Origin: Nocardia bhagyanarayanae
Lineage (GTDB): Bacteria > Actinomycetota > Actinomycetes > Mycobacteriales > Mycobacteriaceae
DNA: 64,000 nt
Direction: 5' to 3'
Assembly (NCBI RefSeq): GCF_006716565.1
Contig: NZ_VFPG01000001.1
Span: 1,984,001 to 2,048,000, forward strand
The translations under genes were made by a program, and so were the position numbers. This document shows positions 43,414 through 52,918 of the stretch, piece by piece (within the stretch, counting starts at the first letter, position 1; every line of letters begins with the position of its first letter). Below the pieces are notes generated by a model that ran no database searches, was not told the origin of the DNA, and was given only the letters and a program-made list of their open reading frames with translations.

Positions 43414-44292
43414 ATGCTGGTGAAGATCAGGCCCGGAGCGCAGCTCTCCGGAGCCGAGCAGGAATTCGTGGACTGCCTGCGGTCCTTTCCGACGACCGGT
43501 CTCGCCGCGATCGATGCGCACGTAGGGGACAACGGGACCCGCCAGATCGACGCGGTGCTGATCACTCCGCGCGGCATCACGGTGGCCGAGGTCAGGGGTT
43601 TCCGGCGGCGGCAGAGCGGCATTCTGCACGTGTCGGCCGACGAGCCGTGGACCATCAGCGACACACCCGCCGATCTCGACGACGAGAGCAACGCGAATCC
43701 GGCCGAACGCCTGGAACAGAGCGTGTACGCGGTCAAGAGCAAACTCGAACGGGCGCTGCTCGATCCGGGCCACGTGTGCGGCGTGGTCGCGCTTGTGCCG
43801 TTGCGCGGCGTTGTGGTCCGCCCCGCGCGGACGAACCTGCGCTCCGGCATCGACGTCGTGGTCGCCAACGTGCCCGACTCCACCGAATTACGCATCTACA
43901 TCGAGGGTTTCGCGGCGGGCCCGCGTAGTTGGAGCGCCGACCGGGTGATCTCGGCGGCCACGGCGCTCGGCGTGACGGCGCCGTCGCGGGCCGAACTGAT
44001 CGCCGACGGTTTCGACGAACTCGCGCCGCACTCGCACCTGCCCGTCCCCGCCGCGCCACCGCCGCCGCGCACTCCACCCCCGCCGCCTCCGCCGACGCGC
44101 GGTCAGCACGCCGCGACCTGGGCCGTCGTCGCGGTGGCCCTGATCGGCATGCTGGTGGTGTTCGGCGTCGTCGCCACGGCGGTGGCGCGCGACGACCCGA
44201 ATCCCGGCCGGGAGATCACCTCCACCACGGTGGACCCGACCCCGTCGCCGTCCAGGCCCCGTGACTGCTATCCGTTCCAGACCGACTGCTGA
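43414..44292 (+). CDS. NERD-domain membrane protein
   Basis: The 292-residue protein starts with a NERD (nuclease-related) domain of about 170 residues: SGAEQEFVDCLR, then RQIDAVLITPRGITVAEVRG, matching the D...E-x-K-like core of a restriction-endonuclease fold, with Arg where many have Lys. A Pro-rich linker (about 210-232) leads to one membrane helix (about 238-260) and a short Thr/Pro-rich external tail with two cysteines. The domain would face the cytoplasm. The ATG at 43414 is used because the upstream extension is not conserved-looking. Substrate and nuclease activity are unproven. Confidence 0.75.
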   Translation: MLVKIRPGAQLSGAEQEFVDCLRSFPTTGLAAIDAHVGDNGTRQIDAVLITPRGITVAEVRGFRRRQSGILHVSADEPWTISDTPADLDDESNANPAERLEQSVYAVKSKLERALLDPGHVCGVVALVPLRGVVVRPARTNLRSGIDVVVANVPDSTELRIYIEGFAAGPRSWSADRVISAATALGVTAPSRAELIADGFDELAPHSHLPVPAAPPPPRTPPPPPPPTRGQHAATWAVVAVALIGMLVVFGVVATAVARDDPNPGREITSTTVDPTPSPSRPRDCYPFQTDC

Positions 44293-44298
44293 ACCTGC

Positions 44299-44991
44299 TC
44301 AGATCGCCATCGCCGAACGGACTTCGGTCTCCGCGCCGGCCCCGCCCGCGCCGGTCGAGGTGACCCGGCCGGATTGCAGCACGTGATACCGCTGCGCCGC
44401 CTGGAGCGCGAAACCGATGTGCTGCTCGACGAGCAGCACGCTCAACCCGCCGCGACCCGTCAATTCGATGATGGTGCGCTCGATCTCGGCCACCACCGAC
44501 GGCTGAATGCCCTCGGTCGGCTCGTCCAGGATGAGCAGCTTGGGCTCGGTGATCAGCGCTCGCGCGATCGCCAGCTGCTGGCGCTGGCCGCCGGAGAGCA
44601 GACCGGCTTTGCGGCTCAGCAACTCTCGCAGCGCCGGGAACAGATCCAGCGACTCGTCGATCAGCGCCTTGCCCCGCTTGCGTCCGTCGGCCACCACTTG
44701 CAGGTTCTCCGCGGTGGTGAGCTGTGGAAAACTCTGCTGGCCCTGCGGCACGTACGCGATGCCGCGCTTGACCCGGCGCGAGGGCGAGAGCTTGGTGATC
44801 ACTTCGCCGTCGAAGGTGATTCGCCCGGATTTGGTGGCGACCAACCCGACAGCGGTGCGCAGCAGTGTCGTCTTGCCCGCGCCGTTGTGCCCCATGATCG
44901 CGACCACGCTGTCGTCCGGAACGGTCAGCGACACACCGTGAATCACCTCGGTCCGGCCGTAGCCGGAGTGGACGTCGACCAGTTCAAGCAT
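44299..44991 (-). CDS. urtE: Urea ABC transporter ATP-binding protein UrtE
   Basis: The 230-residue ATPase is of the LivF type. Walker A GHNGAGKTTLL is near residue 34, signature LLSGGQRQQLAIARAL near 132, Walker B LLILDEPTEG near 157, and the H-loop HIGFAL follows. With UrtD it energises urea uptake. Its start overlaps the urtD stop by eight bases, making it the last gene of a five-gene operon. Its own stop lies six bases from the convergent NERD gene. Confidence 0.92.
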   Translation of the reverse strand: MLELVDVHSGYGRTEVIHGVSLTVPDDSVVAIMGHNGAGKTTLLRTAVGLVATKSGRITFDGEVITKLSPSRRVKRGIAYVPQGQQSFPQLTTAENLQVVADGRKRGKALIDESLDLFPALRELLSRKAGLLSGGQRQQLAIARALITEPKLLILDEPTEGIQPSVVAEIERTIIELTGRGGLSVLLVEQHIGFALQAAQRYHVLQSGRVTSTGAGGAGAETEVRSAMAI

Positions 44992-45835
44992 CGGCGGACT
45001 CCTTGTTCTTCGCTCGTGCTTCGGCGCTGTGCGCGGTGGTTTCGTCTTCGAGTTCGGTGCCGATGGCCGCCGCGGTGCCGAGGTAGACCTCCTGCACCTT
45101 CGGATCGGCCTGCACCTGCTCGACCGTTCCCTCGCTGAGCACCCGGCCGCCCGCGAGGACGGTCACCGAGGTGGCGAACGAGCGCATGAACTCCATGTCG
45201 TGCTCGACCACCACGACGACGCGCTCGGCGCCGATGCGGCGCAACAGGTTTCCCGTCTCCTCGCGCTCCTCGGCGCTCATGCCAGCGACCGGTTCGTCGA
45301 GCAACAGCACCGCGGCGTTCTGCACCAGCAGCATGCCGATCTCCAGCCACTGCTTCTGGCCGTGGGCGAGCACGCCCGCCGGTTTGTCGCGCAGCGCCGT
45401 GAGACCGGTTGTCTCCAGCGCCTCTTCGATACTCGGCAGCACCGACTTGCGCCTGCGCAGCAGCGACAGCGGCGAACGGCCCGCGCCCGCCGCGATATCC
45501 AGGTTCTGCAAGACGCTCAGCTGCTCGAACACGCTGGCCGTCTGGAAGGTGCGCCCGACGCCGAGGCGGGCGATCTGGTGCACCTTCTTGCCGAGCAGTT
45601 CGGTCCCGGACTTCTGCGCGGAACCCGTCGCCGGGACCAGGCCGGTGATCGCATCGATGAGCGTGGTCTTGCCCGCGCCGTTGGGGCCGATCAGGAAGCG
45701 CAGATCACCTTGCAGGACTGTCAGATCCACGTCGGTCACCGCTTTGAAGCCGTCGAAACTCACCGAGAGGCCGCGGATTTCGAGGTACTCGCTGTCCATG
45801 CCCGCGTTGCCGCCGAGCTTGGGTTCGGTTGTCAT
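44984..45835 (-). CDS. urtD: Urea ABC transporter ATP-binding protein UrtD
   Basis: The 283-residue ATPase is of the LivG type. Walker A GPNGAGKTTLIDAITG and Walker B VLLLDEPVAGM are clear, and the signature is divergent (LAHGQKQWLEIG), as is normal for UrtD. A C-terminal tail of about 30 charged residues extends past the usual domain. The ATG at 45835 overlaps the urtC stop. The longer open frame running upstream in this phase is not real, since it covers urtC. Confidence 0.92.
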   Translation of the reverse strand: MTTEPKLGGNAGMDSEYLEIRGLSVSFDGFKAVTDVDLTVLQGDLRFLIGPNGAGKTTLIDAITGLVPATGSAQKSGTELLGKKVHQIARLGVGRTFQTASVFEQLSVLQNLDIAAGAGRSPLSLLRRRKSVLPSIEEALETTGLTALRDKPAGVLAHGQKQWLEIGMLLVQNAAVLLLDEPVAGMSAEEREETGNLLRRIGAERVVVVVEHDMEFMRSFATSVTVLAGGRVLSEGTVEQVQADPKVQEVYLGTAAAIGTELEDETTAHSAEARAKNKESADA

Positions 45836-47004
45836 CGGGATTCCACCTTCTCCTCGGCGACCTGCTGTCCGGCGGGTACGGCGTCCTCGGGCGGCGCGTT
45901 CTCGCGCACCACGACCGGAACGCTCGAGCCGCCGCGTCGAAACCTGCTCTCCACCAGCCCCTTCAGCATCGGCCACACACCCGCGAGCCCCGCCGGGATG
46001 AAGCCGACGACCACGATGAACAGCACACCCTGCAAGTAGGTCCAGCCGGAGGGGAACTGTTCGGAGAAGGCGGTCTGCGCCCACGCGACGCCGATCGCGC
46101 CGAGCACCGGACCGAGCAGCGTGGTGCGACCGCCGATGGCGACGCCGATCAGGAACGCGATGGAGGGCACCACGCCGATGTCGGCGGGGGAGATGATGCC
46201 GACGATCGGCGTGAACAGCGCGCCGGCGATGCCCGCGAAGAAGGCGGCGACGACGTACGCGACGATCTTGATGTTGGCCGGGTCGTACCCGAGGAAGCGC
46301 ACCCGCTCCTCCTGGTCGCGCACCGCGACGAGCAGTTCGCCGTAGCGGCTGTGCATCAGCTGGCGCACCAGCGCGACGACCACGAGCAGCGTCCCCGCCG
46401 CGATGAAGAACAGCATCTGCCGGTTGACCGGGTCGGAGAGCTTGAAGCCGAAGAAGGCGCGGAAGTCCGAGAGTCCGGTGAACCCGCCGAGCGCCTGCTG
46501 ACCGGTGAGCAGAATGGCCAGCGCCGCGGCCAGCGCCTGGCTCAGGATCGCGAAGTAGGCGCCCTTGACCCGGCGCTTGAACACGCCGTAGCCGAGCAGT
46601 GCCGCGACCAGCGCGGGCAGCACGAGGATCGCGAGCAGCGCCACCGGCGCCGACCCGAAAGGCTGCCAGAATCCCGGCAATTCGCGAATGCCCGCGATCT
46701 CCATGAACTCCGGAACGTCGTTGCCGAGCCGGGCGGCGTCGGCCATTTGCAGGTGCATCGCCATCAGGTACGCGCCGATGCCGAAGAACACGCCTTGGCC
46801 GAGAGTCAGCATGCCGCCGCGCCCCCACGCAAGGCCGATGCCCGCCGCCACGATGGCGAAGCACAGGAACTTCGCGAGCAGGTTCAGCCGGAAGTCGCTG
46901 AGCACCGCGGGGGCCACCGCGAACAGCAGGATCGCGGCGACGGCGAAACCGCCGAGCGCGGTCAGCGAGGAGTGCTCACGCACGCGTCCGATCAGCGTGG
47001 TCAT
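45832..47004 (-). CDS. urtC: Urea ABC transporter permease UrtC
   Basis: The 390-residue LivM-type permease has about ten membrane segments. The coupling region VRDQEERVRFLGYDPANIKIVAYVV is family-typical, and GRGGMLTLGQGVFFGIGAYLMAM near the N-terminus is the usual UrtC hallmark. A C-terminal cytoplasmic tail of about 40 residues follows. Start ATG 47004 overlaps the urtB stop by four bases. Confidence 0.93.
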   Translation of the reverse strand: MTTLIGRVREHSSLTALGGFAVAAILLFAVAPAVLSDFRLNLLAKFLCFAIVAAGIGLAWGRGGMLTLGQGVFFGIGAYLMAMHLQMADAARLGNDVPEFMEIAGIRELPGFWQPFGSAPVALLAILVLPALVAALLGYGVFKRRVKGAYFAILSQALAAALAILLTGQQALGGFTGLSDFRAFFGFKLSDPVNRQMLFFIAAGTLLVVVALVRQLMHSRYGELLVAVRDQEERVRFLGYDPANIKIVAYVVAAFFAGIAGALFTPIVGIISPADIGVVPSIAFLIGVAIGGRTTLLGPVLGAIGVAWAQTAFSEQFPSGWTYLQGVLFIVVVGFIPAGLAGVWPMLKGLVESRFRRGGSSVPVVVRENAPPEDAVPAGQQVAEEKVESR

Positions 47005-47885
47005 GCCAAACTCCTTGTCCGGACGGTGAACAGGCCCTGCGGACGGACCTGGAGGAAGATCACGATCAGCACGAAGACGACGACTTTCGCGATGGACGCG
47101 GTGGTCTCGTATTCGATGTAGGAATTGAGCAGCCCGAGCGCGAAGGCCGCGATCACCGTGCCCTTGATCTGGCCGAGGCCGCCGATCACGACGACGAGGA
47201 ACGCGTCGATCAGATAGCTCTGGCCGATGGTCGGACTCGTCGAACCGATCAGCGTCAGCGCGACGCCCGCCACGCCCGCGAGGCCGGAGCCGATGAAGAA
47301 GGTGCTGATATCGGTGAAACGGCTGGAGACACCGCTGGTTTCGGCCAGCCCGCGGTTCTGCACGACCGCGCGGATGCGCCTGCCGAGCGGCGTCGCCTTC
47401 AGCACGACCGCCAACACGGTCACCGCGAGTACCGCGAGCACCAGGATGAAAATGCGCGTCTTGGGCACGACCGCGCCCAAGATGGTGACGCCGCCGCTGA
47501 GCCACTCCGGCGCGAGCACGTTCTTCGCGGGTGCGCCGAAGATGTCACGGGCGAACTGCTGCAACACCAGGCCGACGCCGAAGGTGACGAGCAGGGTGTC
47601 CAGCGGTCGGTCGTACATCCAGCGGATCAGGCCCATCTCCAGCGCCGCGCCCAGCGCGCCGCCCACTAGGAACCCGATCACCAGCGACACCAGCAGCGAT
47701 ACGCCCGCCGAGGAGATCACCTTTTGCACGACGTAGGTGGTGTAGCAGCCGGCCATGATGAATTCGCCGTGCGCCATGTTGATCACGCCCATCTGGCCGA
47801 AGGTGAGCGAGAGGCCGAGGGCGGCGAGCAAAAGAATCGATCCCAGGCTCAACCCCGTGAAGAGCTGGCCGATCAACACGTCCAT
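47001..47885 (-). CDS. urtB: Urea ABC transporter permease UrtB
   Basis: The 294-residue LivH-type permease has eight or so membrane segments. The N-terminal LGLSLTFGQMGVINMAHGEFIM and the coupling region RAVVQNRGLAETSGV identify it as the UrtB half of the channel with UrtC. It lies 77 bases downstream of urtA. Confidence 0.93.
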   Translation of the reverse strand: MDVLIGQLFTGLSLGSILLLAALGLSLTFGQMGVINMAHGEFIMAGCYTTYVVQKVISSAGVSLLVSLVIGFLVGGALGAALEMGLIRWMYDRPLDTLLVTFGVGLVLQQFARDIFGAPAKNVLAPEWLSGGVTILGAVVPKTRIFILVLAVLAVTVLAVVLKATPLGRRIRAVVQNRGLAETSGVSSRFTDISTFFIGSGLAGVAGVALTLIGSTSPTIGQSYLIDAFLVVVIGGLGQIKGTVIAAFALGLLNSYIEYETTASIAKVVVFVLIVIFLQVRPQGLFTVRTRSLA

Positions 47886-47962
47886 CAGTGATCACCTCGA
47901 GAGCAGGCCGATACGGGACGGTCGGCGAACCGGCCGTCCCGCGTCGAACGGACGAACAGTTG

Positions 47963-49234
47963 TCACAGGCCCTTGGCCCAGTCGTAGGACTTCAGGTACG
48001 GGTCCGGCTGGATGGGCTTGCCGGAGTCCCAGACCGTGTAGATCAGGCCGTCGGCGCGGATCTCGCCGATGCGCGCGGTCTTGGTGATGTGGTGGTTGGA
48101 GCCGTCGATGGTGACCAGGCCTTCCGGCGCGTCGAAGCTGACGCCGTCGGCCGCGGCCTGGACGTCCTCGGTCTTGAACGAGTTGGCCTTCTCTACGGTG
48201 TTCTTCCACAGGTAGACCGAGGCGTAGGCGGCCTCCATCGGGTCCGAGGTGGGCTTGTCGGCGCCGAAGGCGGCCTTGTACGCGTCGACGAACGCCTTGT
48301 TCTGCGGGGTGTCGACGGTCTGGTAGTAGTTCCACGCGGTCAACTGGCCCGCGATGTTCTGCGCGCCGATGCCCGCGACCTCTTCCTCGGCGATGGACAC
48401 CGAAACCACCGGCATCTCGGCGGCTTTCAGGCCCGCGTTGGTGTACTCGCGGAAGAACGCCACGTTGGAATCACCGTTGAGGGTGTTGAACACCGCGCCC
48501 GCCTTGGCGTTTCGCACCTTGTTCACGATGGTCGAGAAGTCGGTGGAGCCGAGCGGGGTGTAGTCCTCGCCTTTGATCTCGATGCCGTTGGCCGCGGCGT
48601 AGGCCTTGATCTCGCGGTTGGCGGTCTGCGGGAAGACGTAGTCGGAGCCCACCAGGTAGAGGGACGTGATGCCCTTCTGCTTCAGGTAATCCAGCGCGGG
48701 CACGATCTGCTGGTTGGTGGTCGCGCCGGTGTAGAAGATGTTCTTGCTGTCCTCCAGGCCCTCGTACTGGACCGGGTAGTAGAGCAGCGAGTTGAGGCTT
48801 TCGAACTTGGGCTTCATGGCTTTTCGGCTGGACGAGGTCCAGCCGCCGAACACCGCGGCGACGCAGTCGGAGCTGATGAGCTTTTCGGCCTTCTCCGCGA
48901 ACGTCTTCGGGTCCGAGGCGCCGTCCTCGAGCACGAGCTGGATCTTCTTACCGAGCACGCCGCCCGCGGCGTTGATCTGGTCGACGGCCAGCTTGGTGGA
49001 GTTGGCGACGGTGACCTCGGAGATGGCCATGGTGCCCGACAGCGAGTGCAGGGAACCGACCTTGATGGTGTCGGTGGAGGTGTCGACGCAGGACGCGGCG
49101 CTGGAGCCGGTCGTGGCGTCGTCCTTGGCGCCGCAGGCGGTCAGCAACAGGCCGGCGAGCGCCAGCGCGGTCGGCGCGACGAGCGCTCTGGTCAGGCGGG
49201 AACGATGCCGATGAGCGGCACAGGAATCTGACAT
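47963..49234 (-). CDS. urtA: Urea ABC transporter substrate-binding lipoprotein UrtA
   Basis: The 423-residue precursor has a lipobox LLLTAC after a long Arg-containing N-region. The mature periplasmic-binding-type protein shows UrtA hallmarks: [50 protein letters not shown] and [15 protein letters not shown]. It captures urea outside the membrane for UrtBC. The start at 49234 is favoured over one six codons upstream by GAGAGGG spacing. As first gene of urtABCDE it is expected to be nitrogen-regulated. Confidence 0.93.
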   Translation of the reverse strand: MSDSCAAHRHRSRLTRALVAPTALALAGLLLTACGAKDDATTGSSAASCVDTSTDTIKVGSLHSLSGTMAISEVTVANSTKLAVDQINAAGGVLGKKIQLVLEDGASDPKTFAEKAEKLISSDCVAAVFGGWTSSSRKAMKPKFESLNSLLYYPVQYEGLEDSKNIFYTGATTNQQIVPALDYLKQKGITSLYLVGSDYVFPQTANREIKAYAAANGIEIKGEDYTPLGSTDFSTIVNKVRNAKAGAVFNTLNGDSNVAFFREYTNAGLKAAEMPVVSVSIAEEEVAGIGAQNIAGQLTAWNYYQTVDTPQNKAFVDAYKAAFGADKPTSDPMEAAYASVYLWKNTVEKANSFKTEDVQAAADGVSFDAPEGLVTIDGSNHHITKTARIGEIRADGLIYTVWDSGKPIQPDPYLKSYDWAKGL

Positions 49235-49666
49235 GGGGCGGGACCCTCTCACTTCATCAGGTGTTCGGCGGCGCTGGCCGCGCCGCGCGCGAATACGCCG
49301 TATTTGCCCCGGTCAACGCTGTCGACCGGGGTGTATACAACCGCATATTCGTGGTGCGAAGAGTAGACAGAAGTTGTTGCGCCGGAATATCTCTCGGTGA
49401 CGAGTCCGTTGCCGATGTTTCCGGCGTGTGAAACCTTTCCGGCTATCGATCGGTGAATCGGCGTGAGGTCCGTAGTTGCTCCGTAGCTACGCCTACGGTC
49501 GCGTGCCCGGCCGCTCGGCTTCGCCCGGTCGTCCGCGACTGTTCCGGTCTGATCTTCCTTACGGTTGCGTAGCCGATTCCCGGTGCGGCAGGCTGCGATT
49601 TGTACATCGTCAGAAGCGCCGGAGCGTCGTGGCGGCGGGCCGCGGCCGCGAGTCGAGGAGGACCAG
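49235..49666. other. Divergent control region of urtA and the acyl-CoA dehydrogenase gene
   Basis: These 432 bases contain no convincing gene. The segment 49320-49460 is AT-richer and holds a possible GlnR half-site. The segment 49480-49620 is GC-rich and ends in the GAGGAGG ribosome binding site for the rightward gene. Confidence 0.5.
49417..49432 (-). promoter_or_regulatory. Possible GlnR half-site upstream of urtA
   Basis: Read on the urtA strand this is TTCAC-N6-GAAAC, close to the GlnR a-b half-site GTnAC-N6-GAAAC. It lies about 185 bases upstream of the urtA start. A second half-site at the expected spacing is not convincing. Confidence 0.3.
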
Positions 49667-51496
49667 GTGGGGCACTACAAGGCGAACGTGCGTGACATCG
49701 AATTCAACCTTTTCGAGGTACTGGGCCTGGACAAACTCCTCGATACCGGCGCATACGGCGACCTCGACTCCGACACCGTGCGGGAAATCCTCGCCGAGGT
49801 GAAGCGCCTCGCCGAGGGGCCGATCGCGGACTCCTTCGCGGCGGCCGACCGGGAACCCGTCGTCTACGACCCGAGCACCTTCGAGATCTCCGTGCCGGAG
49901 CCCTTGCGCAAGACGGTCGCGGCGGTGCGCGACGCCGACTGGGGCAGACTCGGCATGCCGGAGGGCATGGGCGGCACGTCCGCGCCCAACGCGGTGGTCT
50001 GGGCGGTCAACGAGATGATCACCTGCGCCAACCCGTCGGCCAGCTTCTTCAGCATGGGCTCGGTGATGTCGTCGGTGCTGTTCAACGTCGGCAACGAGCA
50101 GCAGAAGCACTGGGCGACGGTCGGCTACGAGAAGGGCTGGCAGGGCACCATGGTGCTCACCGAGCCGGACGCGGGCTCGGATGTCGGCGCGGGCCGCACC
50201 AAGGCGATTCCGCAGGAGGACGGCTCCTGGCACATCGAGGGCGTCAAGCGGTTCATCTCGGGCGGCGACGTCGGCGACACCGCCGAGAACGTCTTCCACC
50301 TGGTGCTCGCCCGCCCGGAGGGCGCGGGCCCCGGCACCAAGGGGCTTTCGCTGTTCTACGTGCCGAAGTTCCTGTTCGACCACGAGACACTCGAGCTGGG
50401 CGACCGCAACGGCGTCTACGTGACCGGCGTCGAGCACAAGATGGGCCTGAAGTCCTCGCCGACCTGTGAGCTGACCTTCGGCGGCGGGCCGGTTCCGGCC
50501 AAGGGCTGGCTGGTCGGCGACGTGCACAACGGCATCGCGCAGATGTTCCAGGTGATCGAGAACGCCCGCATGATGGTCGGCGTCAAATCCTCCGGCACGC
50601 TGTCGACGGGTTACCTGAACGCCCTCGAGTACGCCAAGGAGCGCGTGCAGGGCGCGGACCTCACCCAGATGGCGGACAAGGCGGCCCCGCGCGTCACCAT
50701 CACCCACCACCCTGACGTGCGCCGTTCGCTGGCGATGCAGAAGGCTTACGCCGAGGGTCTGCGCTCGGTGTACCTGTACACCGCCGCACATCAGAATGCC
50801 GATGTGGCGCAGCTGGTTTCGGGTGCGGACGCCGAACTGGCGCACCGCGTGGACGATCTGCTGCTACCCATCGTGAAGGGCGTCGGATCCGAGTGCGCCT
50901 ACCAGTTGCTGACGGAATCCCTTCAGACACTGGGCGGTTCGGGTTACCTCCAGGACTACCCGATCGAGCAGTACATCCGCGACGCGAAGATCGACTCGTT
51001 GTACGAGGGCACCACCGCCATTCAGGCGCAGGACTTCTTCTTCCGCAAGATCATTCGCGACAAGGGAGCGGCGCTGGCGCACGTCGACGGCCAGATCACC
51101 GCCTTCCTCTCGACCCCGACCGGGCGCTTCGAGACCGAGCGCGAACTGCTGCGCACCGCCCAGGCCGATGTGCAGGCGATGACGGCGACGCTCACCGGCT
51201 TCGTTATGGCGGCCCAGCAGTCGCCCGCCGAGTTGTACAAGGTGGGGCTGGGGTCCGTGCGGTTCCTGCTCGCCGTCGGAGACCTGCTCATCGGGTGGCG
51301 GCTGTTGGTGCAGGCGGAGATCGCCGGCGCGGCATTGGGCGAGGACGCGGACGGTAAGGATCGGGCGTTCTATTCCGGGAAGGTCGCGGTTGCGAAGTTC
51401 TTCGCGCGGAATGTGTTGCCGCAGTTGACGGCTACGCGGAAGGTGTTGGCTGGGATCGACAACGACATCATGGAGTTGGACGAGGCGGCGTTCTGA
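49667..51496 (+). CDS. fadE5: Acyl-CoA dehydrogenase, FadE5-like
   Basis: The 609-residue flavoenzyme matches the long mycobacterial FadE5 type from its N-terminus ([20 protein letters not shown]) to its C-terminus. It has the FAD-binding [19 protein letters not shown] segment, the [17 protein letters not shown] strand region and the [19 protein letters not shown] region carrying the catalytic Glu. The extra C-terminal domain of about 150 residues distinguishes this group, which acts broadly on long to short acyl-CoAs in beta-oxidation. GTG 49667 is chosen because GAGGAGG precedes it and the known N-terminus starts there. Confidence 0.88.
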   Translation: MGHYKANVRDIEFNLFEVLGLDKLLDTGAYGDLDSDTVREILAEVKRLAEGPIADSFAAADREPVVYDPSTFEISVPEPLRKTVAAVRDADWGRLGMPEGMGGTSAPNAVVWAVNEMITCANPSASFFSMGSVMSSVLFNVGNEQQKHWATVGYEKGWQGTMVLTEPDAGSDVGAGRTKAIPQEDGSWHIEGVKRFISGGDVGDTAENVFHLVLARPEGAGPGTKGLSLFYVPKFLFDHETLELGDRNGVYVTGVEHKMGLKSSPTCELTFGGGPVPAKGWLVGDVHNGIAQMFQVIENARMMVGVKSSGTLSTGYLNALEYAKERVQGADLTQMADKAAPRVTITHHPDVRRSLAMQKAYAEGLRSVYLYTAAHQNADVAQLVSGADAELAHRVDDLLLPIVKGVGSECAYQLLTESLQTLGGSGYLQDYPIEQYIRDAKIDSLYEGTTAIQAQDFFFRKIIRDKGAALAHVDGQITAFLSTPTGRFETERELLRTAQADVQAMTATLTGFVMAAQQSPAELYKVGLGSVRFLLAVGDLLIGWRLLVQAEIAGAALGEDADGKDRAFYSGKVAVAKFFARNVLPQLTATRKVLAGIDNDIMELDEAAF

Positions 51497-51585
51497 GGGT
51501 TGGGCCGCGTGGTCGGGGGTTGATGGGGACCTGAGTGGGTGTCGTCCGGTGGTGAGTTGCGCCGGTTGACGGTGGTTCCTTGTGT

Positions 51586-51995
51586 TTGGGCGTGCGTGGT
51601 GCATGCTCGGGTGACTCAGGTGCTTCTGGGGTTCTGTAGGGATGGGTGGCGTCTGGGGCCAGGTGCTTTGGGTTGCGCGCGGATGGGTGGCGTCCGGGGC
51701 GGTTGGTGGGTTGCGTTCGTTGACGGTTCGTTTCGGGGGTTGGGCGTGCGTGGTGCATGCTCGGTTGGCTCAGGTTCTTTTGGGTTCTGAGCGGATGGGT
51801 GGCGTCCGGGGGTGGTTCGGTGGGTTGCGTTGGTTGACGGTTCGTTTCGGGGGTTGGGCGTGCGTGGTGCATGCTCGGTTGGCCCAGGTTCTTTTGGGTT
51901 CTGAGCGGATGGGTGGCGTCCGGGGCGGTTGGTGGGTTGCGTTGGTTGACGTTGGTTCCGGGGGTTCGGCCTGCTCGTTCATGCGCGGTTGGCCC
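51586..51995. repeat. 114-bp G/T-rich tandem repeat array
   Basis: Units containing TTGGGCGTGCGTGGTGCATG start at 51586, 51740, 51854 and, degenerate, 51965; the central spacing is 114 bases. The first interval is longer (154) because it carries a partial internal duplication. The top strand is strongly G/T-rich with many GGGG and GGTTGG runs. Both strands are open, but the products are low-complexity repeats with no ribosome binding site, so I do not call a gene. Confidence 0.8.
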
Positions 51996-52317
51996 AGGTT
52001 TGCCTCGAACAGTGCTGGGCGCGTTGGGTGCCGTACCCGGCTTACCTCCCGCAGTTGGTAGACGTGGGTGCGGCTTCCGGCGTGGTCGTCTGGCTGTGGT
52101 TGCGTCTAGGGAGGGCAGCCGGAGGAGTTGGTGGGGTGGGCTGCGGTGTGTGTGGGTCGGCGTGCGTAGCGCGTGCATTCTTCGCGCAGGCTCCGGTGGC
52201 GCGGGGCGGTGGCGGCGGGGGCTGCCCTAGGTGGCGGTAGCGCGTACAGGGCGGGCGGTGGCGGGCCCGGATCCGGCGGTGGCGCGCCCGGGGCGGGCGC
52301 TGGGGAGCCGGGGAAAA

Positions 52318-52411
52318 TCGACGGTAGTCAAATGGTTGCTATTTGATCTTCGAAAGCCACCATTTGACTACCGTCGAAACCATTTCACTATCGACGGTAG
52401 TCAAATGGTGG
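52318..52411. repeat. Cluster of alternating 18-21-bp inverted repeats
   Basis: The 18-base element TCGACGGTAGTCAAATGG occurs at 52318-52335, inverted at 52360-52377, and direct again at 52391-52408. The last two extend their match to 21 bases. Between them, CCATTTCACTATCGA (52380-52394) is a mismatched inverted copy. The AT-rich core and alternating orientation allow large competing hairpins. No gene or known attachment site matches it. Confidence 0.8.
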
Positions 52412-52565
52412 TTGGGCCCTTGACAGGCTGAGAGCTCTCTTTTGCTTGCCACTCTCTAGACGCAACCAGAGCCGGTCGACCACGCCGGAAGCCGAACCTC
52501 GCGCACCCGACTGCGGGAGGTAAGTCGGGTACGGCAGACGACGTGCCCAGCACTGCTCAGAGGAA

Positions 52566-52840
52566 AACCTGGGTAGGCAGACATCCTGGGAACCCGCAAC
52601 ATTGGGATGAAACCCTGGTAGGCAGACCATTCGGGCACCTACAACACTGGGATAAAATCCTGGGTAGGCAGAACATCCTGGCAACCCGCAACATTGGGAT
52701 GAAACCCTAGTAGGCAGACCTCTCGGCACCTACAACATCGGGATGAAGCCTTGGCAGGCAAACCCCTCCTGGGAACCCGCTACGCTGGGATGAAACACCT
52801 AGTAGGCGAATACCCTTGGGAACCCGCAACCTTGGGCACC
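52566..52840. repeat. Tandem array with 44-47-bp period
   Basis: Units marked by GGGATGAAA recur at 52603, 52648, 52695, 52739 and 52786, with partial units at both ends. Two alternating subtypes are visible, one with GGGCACCTACAAC and one with GGGAACCCGCAAC, implying an ancestral double unit of about 92 bases. Together with the two preceding structures it fills the gene-free region 51497-52918. Confidence 0.78.
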
Positions 52841-52918
52841 GCCAACCCAACGCAACTCCCGCGCCCCTCCCCGGAAACCTGGGTCAGGCACAACCTCTCA
52901 ACCCGCTGACCCAACTAC

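Noticed and set aside
44984..46864. A 626-codon leftward frame that would make a long fused UrtC/UrtD protein
   Set aside because: The N-terminal part is an Arg/His-rich shadow of urtC in another phase; only the urtD part from ATG 45835 is protein-like.
51468..52178. A 236-codon leftward frame rich in Pro, Thr, His and Arg repeats
   Set aside because: It is the mirror of the 114-base repeat array, overlaps the end of fadE5, and has no ribosome binding site or domain; low-complexity repeats stay open by periodicity alone.
52566..52840. Possible CRISPR array (period about 46 bases)
   Set aside because: There are no conserved repeats separated by unique spacers; the entire unit is repeated, and no cas genes are present.
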